NCBI GenBank assembly: GCA_001796285.1
Contig: MGMD01000025.1
Location: forward strand, 1 to 41,687
Length of the DNA stretch: 41,687 nucleotides
DNA from: Chlamydiae bacterium RIFCSPLOWO2_12_FULL_45_20
GTDB taxonomy: Bacteria > Chlamydiota > Chlamydiia > Chlamydiales > SM23-39
Reading direction: 5' to 3'
In this document: in pieces, positions 33,216 to 41,480 of the stretch
How the letters are laid out: each line of letters opens with the position of its first letter
How positions within the stretch are numbered: position 1 is the stretch's first letter
The notes under the pieces: model-generated
The model's input: only the letters and a program-made list of their open reading frames with translations
What the model was told of the DNA's origin: nothing
Databases searched by the model: none
Translations under genes and position numbers: made by a program

Positions 33216-33856
33216 GTCTTTTTGAAGATATCCCAGCCCTTTCTCCTGTGCAGTTTTTTGGACTGACCGCAGACTGTCAGTTCATACGGGGGGGCCTGGA
33301 GCCCAATAAAGAGCATCTTTTACCATCGACTTCTGATCTTTTGGATGAAGAATCCTTTTGTGAGGTCTATTGTGCGTGGAATTTTGAAAAACTAGCGTTT
33401 CATTTTATTGTGCATGGACTCTTTCAGGGAGTTGGCGATGCGGATTTTCGAAAAGGGGACAGTATCGAGATCTTCATTGATACACGGGATCTCAAAACAA
33501 AAGGGGTTGTCACTCGCTTTTGCCATCACTTTGTGTTTTTCCCCGTAGAAGTGCAAAATTTCTTTGGGCGTGAAGTGACACGATTCAGAAATGAAGACAC
33601 ACATCGCCTTTGTCATCCAGAAGATTTGATTGTTTCTCCCGATATTGGCGGGCAGTCTTATAGCCTTTTAGTCGAAATTCCGGCGCATTGTCTGCATGGA
33701 TATGATCCGCTGAGTTTTCCGCGAATTGGGTTTACTTACCGCATCAATCGAAGCGACGGTCCTGCCCAACACTTTGCCGTCTCTAGCGAAGAATATACGA
33801 TTGAACAGCATCCAGCGACATGGGGGACACTCAAACTTCTCAAAAGTGGGGAGTAA
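33212..33856 (+). CDS. CBM9/DOMON-like beta-sandwich protein
   Basis: This 214-residue protein has the central pattern of family-9 carbohydrate-binding-like modules: CEVYCAWNFEKLAFHFIVHG, then DADFRKGDSIEIFIDTRD and HHFVFFP, with a C-terminal RIGFTYRINRSDG. These domains bind sugars or, in related DOMON folds, heme. There is no signal peptide at the start, so location is unclear. It overlaps the PpiD-like gene by ATGA and is followed by gcvH after one base, so it is firmly within the operon. Function unknown. Confidence 0.6.
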   Translation: MSLFEDIPALSPVQFFGLTADCQFIRGGLEPNKEHLLPSTSDLLDEESFCEVYCAWNFEKLAFHFIVHGLFQGVGDADFRKGDSIEIFIDTRDLKTKGVVTRFCHHFVFFPVEVQNFFGREVTRFRNEDTHRLCHPEDLIVSPDIGGQSYSLLVEIPAHCLHGYDPLSFPRIGFTYRINRSDGPAQHFAVSSEEYTIEQHPATWGTLKLLKSGE

Positions 33857-33857
33857 A

Positions 33858-34235
33858 ATGGGAGCGATGGAAGTAGTATATACGCAATCCCATGAATGGA
33901 TTCAGGTCGAAGGCCGTGTAGGCACTGTCGGCATTACCGAATATGCGCAGCGTGAATTAGGAGAGATTGTCTATATAGAACTTCCCACTATTGGAGAAGT
34001 CATTCCGTCAGGCAAAGAAGCTTGCATTTTAGAATCTACAAAAGCTGCTGCTGACGTTTATGCTCCAGTGTCAGGTAAAATTGTTGCCGTGAACGAAAAA
34101 CTCAGCCATGAGCCGTCCATACTGAATCACCACGCAGAGGGTGCTGGTTGGTTATTTAAACTAGAGCTTTCAAATCCCAAAGAGCTCGAAAAACTGCTTT
34201 CTCGTAAAGAGTATCAAAAATTCATCTCCTCTTGA
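33858..34235 (+). CDS. gcvH: Glycine cleavage system H protein / lipoyl carrier
   Basis: This 125-residue lipoyl-domain protein has the lipoylation site Lys62 in LESTKAAADVYAPVSG. H proteins normally shuttle aminomethyl groups between glycine decarboxylase and T protein. No gcvP or gcvT is in the window, and as I recall chlamydiae keep gcvH with lplA but not the whole system, so it may serve as a lipoate reserve or transfer protein. The ATG at 33858 has GGGGAG at the right distance; a second ATG at 33867 is possible. The frame upstream of it, inside the previous gene, is a shadow. Confidence 0.93.
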   Translation: MGAMEVVYTQSHEWIQVEGRVGTVGITEYAQRELGEIVYIELPTIGEVIPSGKEACILESTKAAADVYAPVSGKIVAVNEKLSHEPSILNHHAEGAGWLFKLELSNPKELEKLLSRKEYQKFISS

Positions 34236-34262
34236 AACGCATGAATCCATTAGAATGGGAGC

Positions 34263-37200
34263 GTGAAAAAGAGCCTTTTTTTAATCGCTGTTTTTGCCCT
34301 TGTTTGCATTCTTTTTTCCCATGAAATCATAGGAAACTTGCTGAAGCTTGCAGCTAGGAGCTACACGCACTCTCAAATTGAATACCGTACGCTGAGCTGG
34401 GAAAACGGGGCTTTTGTATTCTCAGATCTTGCAATCTTTGATCCCACTTTCCAAGTGTATGTGGAAAAAGCTTCTATTCGCTTGAATTTTAGTGATTTTC
34501 CCAGGAAGCTAAAGGGCCATATTCACCTTATCTCTCCCCATGTTTCCATCGTGAAAAAAAAGAATTGGGATGTTCCGACGAGTTGGTTTGATTTTTCTTA
34601 TTCTGTTGCAAATGGAACTCTGGATTGGGGAGGCCTCGCCCATTTTTCTTTAGAAAAAGATAAGGTTTCGTCCTACCTTGCTCTCGACTGGGATGGAGCA
34701 TCTGTCCTACTTACCTATAAAGATCAGCAATGGGATGTGGATTTGACTCACTTCAATATAACCCTTTTAAAAGACTTTTTCCCGTGGGCAGAAATTACAA
34801 AAGGCGAGATCAGCGGCAAAATGACTCTCTTAGACGGTTATCGGGTCTCCTCTGCTAATCTAACAGCCAATGAGCTCGCCCTTTATGTTTCTCGCGGATC
34901 GCTGCAAAACGTCTCTGGAACTCTCAGTTTGAACTCGGGCTTGGGAGCAAAATGGGAAGTTCTTGGAACAGGAGAAGTGTTGGGAAAGAAGATTCCTTTT
35001 AGATGCCAGGGCAAGGGATTTTTCAAAAGCGATTGGCTCGAATCAAAAATTGAATTTCAAGACGCATGGCTTTCCATTTCAAAGGAGGAACGCTGGAATG
35101 TAGAATGTTCCAAGATCCATGCGGAAGAAGCAACCCTTCTTCTCGCTGCGGCAACCCCTTATTTCCCAGAGCTAAAAGAATGGCACATTCTCAAGGGAAC
35201 AATCGATGCAAAAGCAGAGCTTTTTTTCCCAGAGTGGACGTGCACCTGTCGAGCAGAGTCTCTAGCCCTACAAAAAGGGGACTCTCTTTTTGACGCAAAC
35301 CTCATCCAGGGAGAACTCAACCGAAAAGGGGGTTTGCTTTTTATCGAGGGAAATCGATGGAAAAGTTCCTTTTCTGGTCTTTGGGAGGATGGGACGATAG
35401 AGGCAGACCTTTTCGGAGCACAACTCATGCTTAAGGGAGGATGGAATGGCTCAGCTCTTGCCGTTCAGATCGCGAAGGGAGAGTTTGACAACTTTACCTT
35501 TCAAGGCGACGGTTGGATCGACCCTGGCCTGGATTTTTTCTTTTCTCTCCATGGCAAGTGGAAATTTTTAGAAAAGGAAATCCCCTTCGAATGCCCCATT
35601 TTGAGCAAGTGGAAAGATCTGTGGTCTTTTGACTTTCGATTCACGCGCGGCTTTTGGGACTTAATGCGTCTTAAAGGTCATTATAATGGAAAACAGGTGT
35701 TTTATAGCGATAAGAGCCATTTTTTAGGTTCAGAGCTTCGCTTTACCCCTTGCTCCTTACGCGATCTGGATGTTGCTTTTACGCTGCCATGGGATCATGT
35801 TTTAGCAGCAGGACCCATTTTACAAGAGTGGGGTGTGGATCTTGCTCAGATTCCTCCCTTTGGCAATACAGAGATGCATTGCCAGCTCATAAAGGGTAAG
35901 CTTTTGCTTGTAGCTCAAGGAGAGGATCCAAAATTTGCGTGTTCCATTGAAAAAGCCTTGGACGAATGGAACATCGATCTAGAATCCAACCTAACCCTCA
36001 AAGCAAGTATAACGGATCGAGGCATTGCTAAAGGTTATATGAACTGGAAGCAAGAGGCGAGCGCCGAATTTAATGGAAAAATCTTGCCATCTCTTCATTC
36101 TGAATTTTCCCTCTCTAAAGTATCGTTTGATCTCAAGCTCATTCAAGATGAGAGGCTTCAGGGAATTTTGACCGGTTCAGGGCACTTCCTTTATAACGGG
36201 CAATGGGATTCTGATTTTGACTTTACAGCCTCCTCATTGATCATCCATGGTCATCCTATGGAAAATAATGGATCCGTTCATTTGCAGTATTCCTCGCTAC
36301 AGGGAGCGCAATTGAAAGGAGTGAGTTTACACGGTCCGTTTGATTGCGTCATCGATCTACTCCAGTATGAAAAGAAACGAGCGTCCTGGGTGTTTAAAAA
36401 TTCTCAAATGCATATTCCTTCCTCCTTTTTAAGGGGGCGCTTTTTAGAGTTCATCGATCCAGATCGCGATTTAAACGTGACTGCAGATCTCGATTTCACC
36501 TCAGATTTTTCCACATTTATCTGTACGATGAGAGAAGGGTTGATCCCCTTTCACGGAGACTACCATCGTGTGGAAAATTTACAGCTACATTGGAGTCATT
36601 CTCAATGTGATGCGGCTTTTCAATACCGCGACCACTTCTATCGTCTACAAGCTCAAATCAACGATGTAATCACAGGGAGGTTGACTGTAGGTGTTGAACA
36701 GGAGCCTCTCACGATCGATTGGGAATATAAAGACCTCTTGTCGGTTCATTCCATTGAAGGCTGTTTTGGAGGTGTTTCCGCTTCTTTTCACGCTGAAAAA
36801 CCCAACGTCCTCGTCGGTAGCGCTCATGTGGATTTTCAGAGGCTTTCTCACCTTCTCCCCAGCGATGTCGCCTCAGTTTTTCAAGAGCTGCAGATGGGGA
36901 AGGGATATGAGCTTAAGGGGCGACTAGAGCTACAGCAGAATGCCCCGCATTTTCAAGGCATTTTAAGTGGAAAAGCGATTGAGCTATTTGGATTTCAGTT
37001 TCGCACTCTTCTTGCTCAGGTGGATCTTTTGCCCGAAACAATCCGAATCTATGATCTAAAAATCAGTGATTCTGCGGGCATGCTAAAAGTGGATGATATG
37101 CTGATTAAAAAAAAAGAAGAGAGTCCGTTTGCCATTTCTATACCTAATCTGACCATAGTCGATTTGAGACCGAGCTTTTTAATTCGGCCAGGTGGAAAAG

Positions 37201-37667
37201 TAGGTCCCATAGAGCCCCTTGTCGTTAGAGAGCTGCAACTGAAAGATTTTCGAGGTCTTCTGGAAGATGGCAAAACGTGGAGAGCCCACGGCAGCTTATA
37301 CTTTATTAATACCTACAAAAGAAAGGAGACGGTCTTCGATCTCCCTGCTAATCTTTTAAGCCGCATCGCAGGTCTTGATTTAGAGTTACTGATTCCAGTA
37401 ACAGGAGACTTGACCTTTGAGCTCGAAAATGGCTACTTTAATCTTCTGGATCTCAGTCATGCATATAGCGAAGGACAACGCTCAGAATTCTTTTTGGAAA
37501 TGGACCCTCAGCCTCGGATGGACCTCGATGGAAATTTACGCATTTTCATTAAGATGAAACAGTTTGTCCTTCTCAAATTTACAGAGTCTTTTTTAATCTC
37601 CATAGATGGCGTACTCGATGCTCCCGAATTTCATCTTAAAAAGAAAAAGTTTTTGGGGATTTTTTAA
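34263..37667 (+). CDS. Large AsmA-like envelope protein
   Basis: This 1134-residue protein has an N-terminal signal or anchor (MKKSLFLIAVFALVCILFSH) and then a very long, beta-rich, repetitive chain of strands, typical of AsmA/YhdP/TamB-like proteins that span the periplasm and help move phospholipids or assist outer-membrane assembly. The C-terminal part (GDLTFELENGYFNLLDLSH ... FLISIDGVLDAPEFHLKK in outline) matches the AsmA-like C-terminal style. I see no catalytic motif. The GTG at 34263 is the only start that keeps the signal peptide, but its purine-rich GGGAG is very close. It follows gcvH by 27 bases. comF overlaps its end by 62 bases. Confidence 0.65.
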   Translation: MKKSLFLIAVFALVCILFSHEIIGNLLKLAARSYTHSQIEYRTLSWENGAFVFSDLAIFDPTFQVYVEKASIRLNFSDFPRKLKGHIHLISPHVSIVKKKNWDVPTSWFDFSYSVANGTLDWGGLAHFSLEKDKVSSYLALDWDGASVLLTYKDQQWDVDLTHFNITLLKDFFPWAEITKGEISGKMTLLDGYRVSSANLTANELALYVSRGSLQNVSGTLSLNSGLGAKWEVLGTGEVLGKKIPFRCQGKGFFKSDWLESKIEFQDAWLSISKEERWNVECSKIHAEEATLLLAAATPYFPELKEWHILKGTIDAKAELFFPEWTCTCRAESLALQKGDSLFDANLIQGELNRKGGLLFIEGNRWKSSFSGLWEDGTIEADLFGAQLMLKGGWNGSALAVQIAKGEFDNFTFQGDGWIDPGLDFFFSLHGKWKFLEKEIPFECPILSKWKDLWSFDFRFTRGFWDLMRLKGHYNGKQVFYSDKSHFLGSELRFTPCSLRDLDVAFTLPWDHVLAAGPILQEWGVDLAQIPPFGNTEMHCQLIKGKLLLVAQGEDPKFACSIEKALDEWNIDLESNLTLKASITDRGIAKGYMNWKQEASAEFNGKILPSLHSEFSLSKVSFDLKLIQDERLQGILTGSGHFLYNGQWDSDFDFTASSLIIHGHPMENNGSVHLQYSSLQGAQLKGVSLHGPFDCVIDLLQYEKKRASWVFKNSQMHIPSSFLRGRFLEFIDPDRDLNVTADLDFTSDFSTFICTMREGLIPFHGDYHRVENLQLHWSHSQCDAAFQYRDHFYRLQAQINDVITGRLTVGVEQEPLTIDWEYKDLLSVHSIEGCFGGVSASFHAEKPNVLVGSAHVDFQRLSHLLPSDVASVFQELQMGKGYELKGRLELQQNAPHFQGILSGKAIELFGFQFRTLLAQVDLLPETIRIYDLKISDSAGMLKVDDMLIKKKEESPFAISIPNLTIVDLRPSFLIRPGGKVGPIEPLVVRELQLKDFRGLLEDGKTWRAHGSLYFINTYKRKETVFDLPANLLSRIAGLDLELLIPVTGDLTFELENGYFNLLDLSHAYSEGQRSEFFLEMDPQPRMDLDGNLRIFIKMKQFVLLKFTESFLISIDGVLDAPEFHLKKKKFLGIF

Positions 37668-38232
37668 CTCCATCCTCGACTGCTTCTATCCACCTCTTTG
37701 TATTCACTGCAATGAAAGAACCGATTTAATCAGTTTGTGTTCTCAATGCTGGCAACTTTCTCAGCTACCGGATCCAGTGCTGCACTGTAAGTATTGCTTT
37801 GATCTCTTGACGGACGAACAGTCGCTTTGTGCCCAATGTAAACAAAAGCCCCTATTACCTGTCCGAAGGGCTTTTGTTTTTGACAAGGGAGCTCCCGCGC
37901 ACCTTCTGGGGATGCATCAAGCGGAAGGGCTGGCTGGCTTTGCAGTTTTTCAGTGGATTCAGCTCGAGTGGCCCTTTCCAGATGCGGTTATCCCCATGCC
38001 CGATACCAGCTCTAAAAAAATCGGAAGAGCCTTTGCGGATCTTCTCAATGTTCCCTTCATACAGGCACTCAAACCTTCCTACGCATATGTGGAAGAGCGT
38101 CTCGAAGAGGACCAGGCTCTCCTCATCTTCGATGTGCGTAATGACTGGGAGTTTTTACACAAGTGCGCAACCTCGTTGTCAGAAGCTTTTCCCAAGAAGA
38201 TGTATGTATTGACATTATTTCCTAAGATTTAG
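37606..38232 (+). CDS. ComF-like protein with degenerate phosphoribosyltransferase site
   Basis: This 208-residue protein has the ComF/GntX N-terminal double zinc ribbon (Cys32/35, Cys45/48, Cys61/64, Cys75/78) with the typical FYPPLCIHC start. The C-terminal phosphoribosyltransferase half is worn down: the normally conserved DDVxTTGAT PRPP loop reads IFDVRNDWEF, and the usual RGFNQ-x-x-LA block is GRAFADLL. The family takes part in natural DNA uptake in some bacteria. Here it probably lacks catalytic activity. It starts inside the AsmA-like gene (62-base overlap), and there is no later in-frame start before the zinc ribbon. It contains a 12-bp hairpin described separately. Confidence 0.75.
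   Translation: MAYSMLPNFILKRKSFWGFFNSILDCFYPPLCIHCNERTDLISLCSQCWQLSQLPDPVLHCKYCFDLLTDEQSLCAQCKQKPLLPVRRAFVFDKGAPAHLLGMHQAEGLAGFAVFQWIQLEWPFPDAVIPMPDTSSKKIGRAFADLLNVPFIQALKPSYAYVEERLEEDQALLIFDVRNDWEFLHKCATSLSEAFPKKMYVLTLFPKI
37840..37879 (+). terminator. Terminator-like hairpin inside the comF-like gene
   Basis: AAACAAAAGCCC (37840-37851) and GGGCTTTTGTTT (37868-37879) are perfect complements over 12 bases around a 16-base loop, and the right arm runs into two further T. This looks like an intrinsic terminator but lies within coding sequence, about 235 bases into the gene. It could attenuate the run before the SPFH gene, or be coincidence. Confidence 0.35.
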
Positions 38233-38247
38233 ATATAGTGGAAGCGT

Positions 38248-39201
38248 ATGATCCTTCTTTTTTTGAGCTTACTAGTCTTTTTGGGAGTCTTTTTAAGGGG
38301 GTTTCGCATCGTTCCAGAACAACAAGGATGGATTGTGCAACGGCTTGGAAAGTTTAAGCGGAAGTTGGAGCCGGGGCTCAATTGGATCGTTCCCTTTGCC
38401 GATGAAATTGCCTATCGCCATTCGCTCAAGGAAGAGGCGATTGAAGTTCCTGAGCAAACAGCGATCACGCAAGATAATGTCAGCGTGATTCTTGATGGTA
38501 TTGTCTATATTAAAGTCTTTGATCCTATGGCCGCCTCTTATGGAGTTAAACATCCAGTTCACGCTCTTTTGCAGCTTGTTCAGACGACCATGCGCTCTGA
38601 AATTGGTAAGATCCCCCTGGATAAAACCTTTGAAGAGAGGGAGTCGTTAAATGCCAACATCGTAGAAGCCATTAATGAAGCTGCCGTCTCCTGGGGAATG
38701 TCCTGCCTGCGCTACGAGATCAAAGACATCACAATGCCTGAAGATATCCGAAAGGCTATGGAACTCCAAATGACTGCAGAACGGCAAAAGCGGGCCCGCA
38801 TTCTGGAATCAGAAGGAATCCGGCAATCTCAAATCAACCAATCAGAAGGCCAGCGCCAGGCTGCCATTAATGAGTCTGAAGCAGCGCAAATCGATCGGAT
38901 TAACCGCGCACGGGGAGAAGCGGAAGCCATCCAAACTCTTTCCCATGCAACGGCTCGCGGCATTACAGTCATCGCAGAGGCCCTTTCCCAAAGTGGGGGA
39001 GAGAGAGCCGCTTCCCTTCAGGTGGCCGAGAAATATATTGATGCTTTCAAACAGCTTGCGAAAGAAGGCAATACGATCCTTCTCCCATCCAACCTTCATA
39101 ACCCAAGCTCGATGGTCGTAGAAGCAATGTCCATCTATGACGCCCTAAAAAGAACCTCTCAAGTTCCTGTCAGCAGTGGAATTGCTGGACACAGTCTCTA
39201 G
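38248..39201 (+). CDS. SPFH/stomatin-like membrane protein (paraslipin/QmcA type)
   Basis: This 317-residue protein has one N-terminal membrane segment ([15 protein letters not shown]) and a complete SPFH/PHB domain ([49 protein letters not shown]), then a charged alpha-helical oligomerisation region ([25 protein letters not shown]). It matches the paraslipin group (stomatin-like 2, QmcA), which makes ring-like membrane scaffolds near proteases. There is no NfeD partner nearby. GGAAG precedes the ATG. Its stop overlaps the convergent dnaA end by 4 bases. Confidence 0.88.
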   Translation: MILLFLSLLVFLGVFLRGFRIVPEQQGWIVQRLGKFKRKLEPGLNWIVPFADEIAYRHSLKEEAIEVPEQTAITQDNVSVILDGIVYIKVFDPMAASYGVKHPVHALLQLVQTTMRSEIGKIPLDKTFEERESLNANIVEAINEAAVSWGMSCLRYEIKDITMPEDIRKAMELQMTAERQKRARILESEGIRQSQINQSEGQRQAAINESEAAQIDRINRARGEAEAIQTLSHATARGITVIAEALSQSGGERAASLQVAEKYIDAFKQLAKEGNTILLPSNLHNPSSMVVEAMSIYDALKRTSQVPVSSGIAGHSL

Positions 39202-40532
39202 GTTGTTTCGATATTTCGTCGAACCATTTGCACTTGGCGCCGAAGCAGTTCATTCATTTGGATCTGATCGGTGATTTTCTTCCAGGCATGAAGCAGTGTA
39301 GAATGAGTTTTACCGCCAAAGGAAGCGGCGATTCGCATGAGGGAGTCGTCGATCATTTCTTTTGCAAGGTACATGGCAACTTGCCTGGCTAAAGCGATCT
39401 CTTTATGGCGAGATTCTCCTTTAATTTCAGAGATTCTTACTTCGAAAACAGCAGCGACGCTCTTGAGAATTTCCTCCACAGAGATTTTTTTAGTGGGAGC
39501 GTTATGTTGGAACATCTCTTTTAAGATTTTTTCAACGATCTCTTCGTCGAGATGGGTATTCATCAACTTGGAGTGCGCGCATAGCCGATTGATGGCCCCT
39601 TCAATTTGACGTACATTGTTATAAATGTGTTCCGCGATAAAAAAAGCAATTTGGCTGGGGATATTGAGTCCGCGCCGTTCTGATTTGTGCTTGATAATTG
39701 CGACTCGAGTTTCAAGATCTGGTACTCCCATATGGGCCACCAGTCCCCATTCCATGCGGGCGACCATTCTTTCAGAAAGCTTGAGTTGCCCTGGGGGCTT
39801 GTCGCATGTGATCACAATCTGCTTGTTTTGATTGAGAAGCGTTTCAAATGTGCTGCAAAACTCCTCTTCAAAGTTAAGCCGATTTTGTAAAAACTGAATA
39901 TCGTCTACGAGAAGGACGTCGAGGGTTCGATAGTAACGCTTGAGTTTATCGATCGATTTACTTCGTAGGTGATCGACGATATCATTGATAAACGCTTCTG
40001 TTGTGATGACTTGGACTCTTTTGGCTTTGTGGTGTTCTTGGACATAGTGGCCGATACTGTGAAGAAGATGTGTTTTTCCAAGACCCACCCCTCCATGAAT
40101 GAAAAGAGGGTTGTAGGATTTTCCAGGTCTACTAGCTACACCAAAGGCGGCTGATTTCACAAATTGATTCGAAGGTCCCTCGATGAAATTTTCAAAAATA
40201 TAGGAAGGGTTCAGGCAAAGTTGTGCACGAGAAGGCTCCTCTTCTTTGGGCAGCGGAGGGGGTTTGGTTTGCGGAGCGTCATCGGGGATGAGAAAATGGA
40301 TGGCTGGCTCGCCAGACGGCAGAAGAGGGAGAAAATTTCCCAAAACATCGGAAAAATTGCCTAATAGATAATCTTGAACATACACATTTGGCACTTCGAG
40401 GATGATTTTATCCGTTGACGCTTCGACAAACCGAACGGGATCAATCCAGTTCTGATACTCCGACTTGGAGACCCGTGTCTCAATAAATTCGAGAAACTGC
40501 TCCCACACATTTTTGACTTCACAATCCAACAT
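39198..40532 (-). CDS. dnaA: Chromosomal replication initiator DnaA (paralog)
   Basis: DnaA is an AAA+ ATPase that opens the replication origin. The 444-residue protein has domain I (1-80; [21 protein letters not shown]), a short proline/glutamate-rich linker, Walker A GGVGLGKT (147-154), Walker [10 protein letters not shown], and the C-terminal DNA-binding domain with the signature [16 protein letters not shown] (family pattern: DHSTVLHA). Chlamydiae have two dnaA genes. This one, with a TPR gene upstream, matches the second copy (CT275 region) as I recall. The intergenic region holds no evident cluster of DnaA boxes, so the replication origin is not obviously here. Confidence 0.94.
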   Translation of the reverse strand: MLDCEVKNVWEQFLEFIETRVSKSEYQNWIDPVRFVEASTDKIILEVPNVYVQDYLLGNFSDVLGNFLPLLPSGEPAIHFLIPDDAPQTKPPPLPKEEEPSRAQLCLNPSYIFENFIEGPSNQFVKSAAFGVASRPGKSYNPLFIHGGVGLGKTHLLHSIGHYVQEHHKAKRVQVITTEAFINDIVDHLRSKSIDKLKRYYRTLDVLLVDDIQFLQNRLNFEEEFCSTFETLLNQNKQIVITCDKPPGQLKLSERMVARMEWGLVAHMGVPDLETRVAIIKHKSERRGLNIPSQIAFFIAEHIYNNVRQIEGAINRLCAHSKLMNTHLDEEIVEKILKEMFQHNAPTKKISVEEILKSVAAVFEVRISEIKGESRHKEIALARQVAMYLAKEMIDDSLMRIAASFGGKTHSTLLHAWKKITDQIQMNELLRRQVQMVRRNIETT

Positions 40533-40582
40533 AGAAATCTCAGATTAACAGGCGGACGTCGATGGTGCAAGGGAAAGATTGT

Positions 40583-40969
40583 TCACCGATAGGAAAGGGT
40601 AAGCGCTGCAGCCTTCTCGGCGATTGCTTTGTCTGCATTGTCCTCAAGAAACTCCGCTTGCAATAGTCCTTGTCTTTTATAACCAAGCATAAAGAGGGCT
40701 TTAGCGCGGTTCAGTTGTGTAGCCAGATGACTGGGATCTGCTTTTAGCGCCCGGTCTAAATAGTCTAATGCCTTCAGCCCATTTCCTAATTGCAGATGCA
40801 AGGCACCCATCGTTTGTAAGTCATAAGCTGTAGGATGGGTGAGCACCGAAAGCGCATTAAAAAAAGTGAGGGCCACATCGTAAATTCCCTGCCTGATATA
40901 AGCGTAACCAACAAAGCGAAGGTCGTTGAGTTCTGTTTCACCCCAGCCTAATACCTCTTGCCAATCCAT
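40583..40969 (-). CDS. Small TPR protein, possible secretion chaperone
   Basis: This 128-residue protein has two to three tetratricopeptide repeats (FVGYAYIRQGIYDVALTFFNAL; LQTMGALHLQLGNGLKALDYLDRAL; LNRAKALFMLGY). Its size and repeat pattern resemble LcrH/SycD class II type III chaperones, although other TPR adaptors are possible. The frame is open upstream, but the ATG at 40969 is chosen because AGAGG lies about 9 bases ahead. It is 4 bases from the stop of the previous gene, and dnaA follows about 50 bases later. As I recall, Chlamydia has the same TPR gene (CT274) beside dnaA. Confidence 0.75.
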   Translation of the reverse strand: MDWQEVLGWGETELNDLRFVGYAYIRQGIYDVALTFFNALSVLTHPTAYDLQTMGALHLQLGNGLKALDYLDRALKADPSHLATQLNRAKALFMLGYKRQGLLQAEFLEDNADKAIAEKAAALTLSYR

Positions 40970-40973
40970 AGGG

Positions 40974-41480
40974 CTAACCTCTTTGGTACTGATTACGGCG
41001 GGAATTAACCATTTCCAGCACCCGGTCAAGTTTTCCTAACATCTGCATAAGAGTCAGAAGAACTTGTCTCTCTCTTTCCTCTTCTTGCGAATCCTCTTGG
41101 TCCCTGCCCCCCTTAAACCCTTTGTTTAACGTATCCTCCAGCGCTTCTAACTTGTCCGCATCCGCTTCTTGCTTTTCCGATCCACCTAAGGAAGGGATCA
41201 GTGAGTGGGTAAAAAATGCTCGTCCCGTCATGAGTAATTCGGGAGGCGGTTCAAAACTTGCCCACAGTGTCAACACAGCAGGAGAAAGGTATTCGCTAAA
41301 ACTCGCAGGAGCATAAGGCTTTAAAACCGAAACTTCAGCTTTCGTTGGAATAAATCTGGACTCTTCAATCAGCCTCTTATCAAAGATCTCTCGATCTTTT
41401 GCATAACGACTCGAAGTCTCTATTCCCAAATTGTCTATTGTGCGAGGTTCGACTGGCATAAGCTCCCCATTTTTCCACAT
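40974..41480 (-). CDS. Hypothetical protein upstream of the TPR gene
   Basis: I do not recognise this 168-residue protein; by position it may be the ortholog of Chlamydia CT273. It has no signal peptide or membrane segment. The first 110 residues are mixed (PYAPASFSEYLSPAVLTLW), followed by an acidic, Glu/Asp/Gln-rich helix (EEERERQVLLTLMQMLGKLDRVLEM) that suggests coiled-coil contacts. The ATG at 41480 has AGG close ahead; an internal ATG at 41459 with GGGGAG only three bases away is an alternative. Its stop is 4 bases before the TPR start, so both are likely co-translated and the products may interact. Confidence 0.6.
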   Translation of the reverse strand: MWKNGELMPVEPRTIDNLGIETSSRYAKDREIFDKRLIEESRFIPTKAEVSVLKPYAPASFSEYLSPAVLTLWASFEPPPELLMTGRAFFTHSLIPSLGGSEKQEADADKLEALEDTLNKGFKGGRDQEDSQEEERERQVLLTLMQMLGKLDRVLEMVNSRRNQYQRG

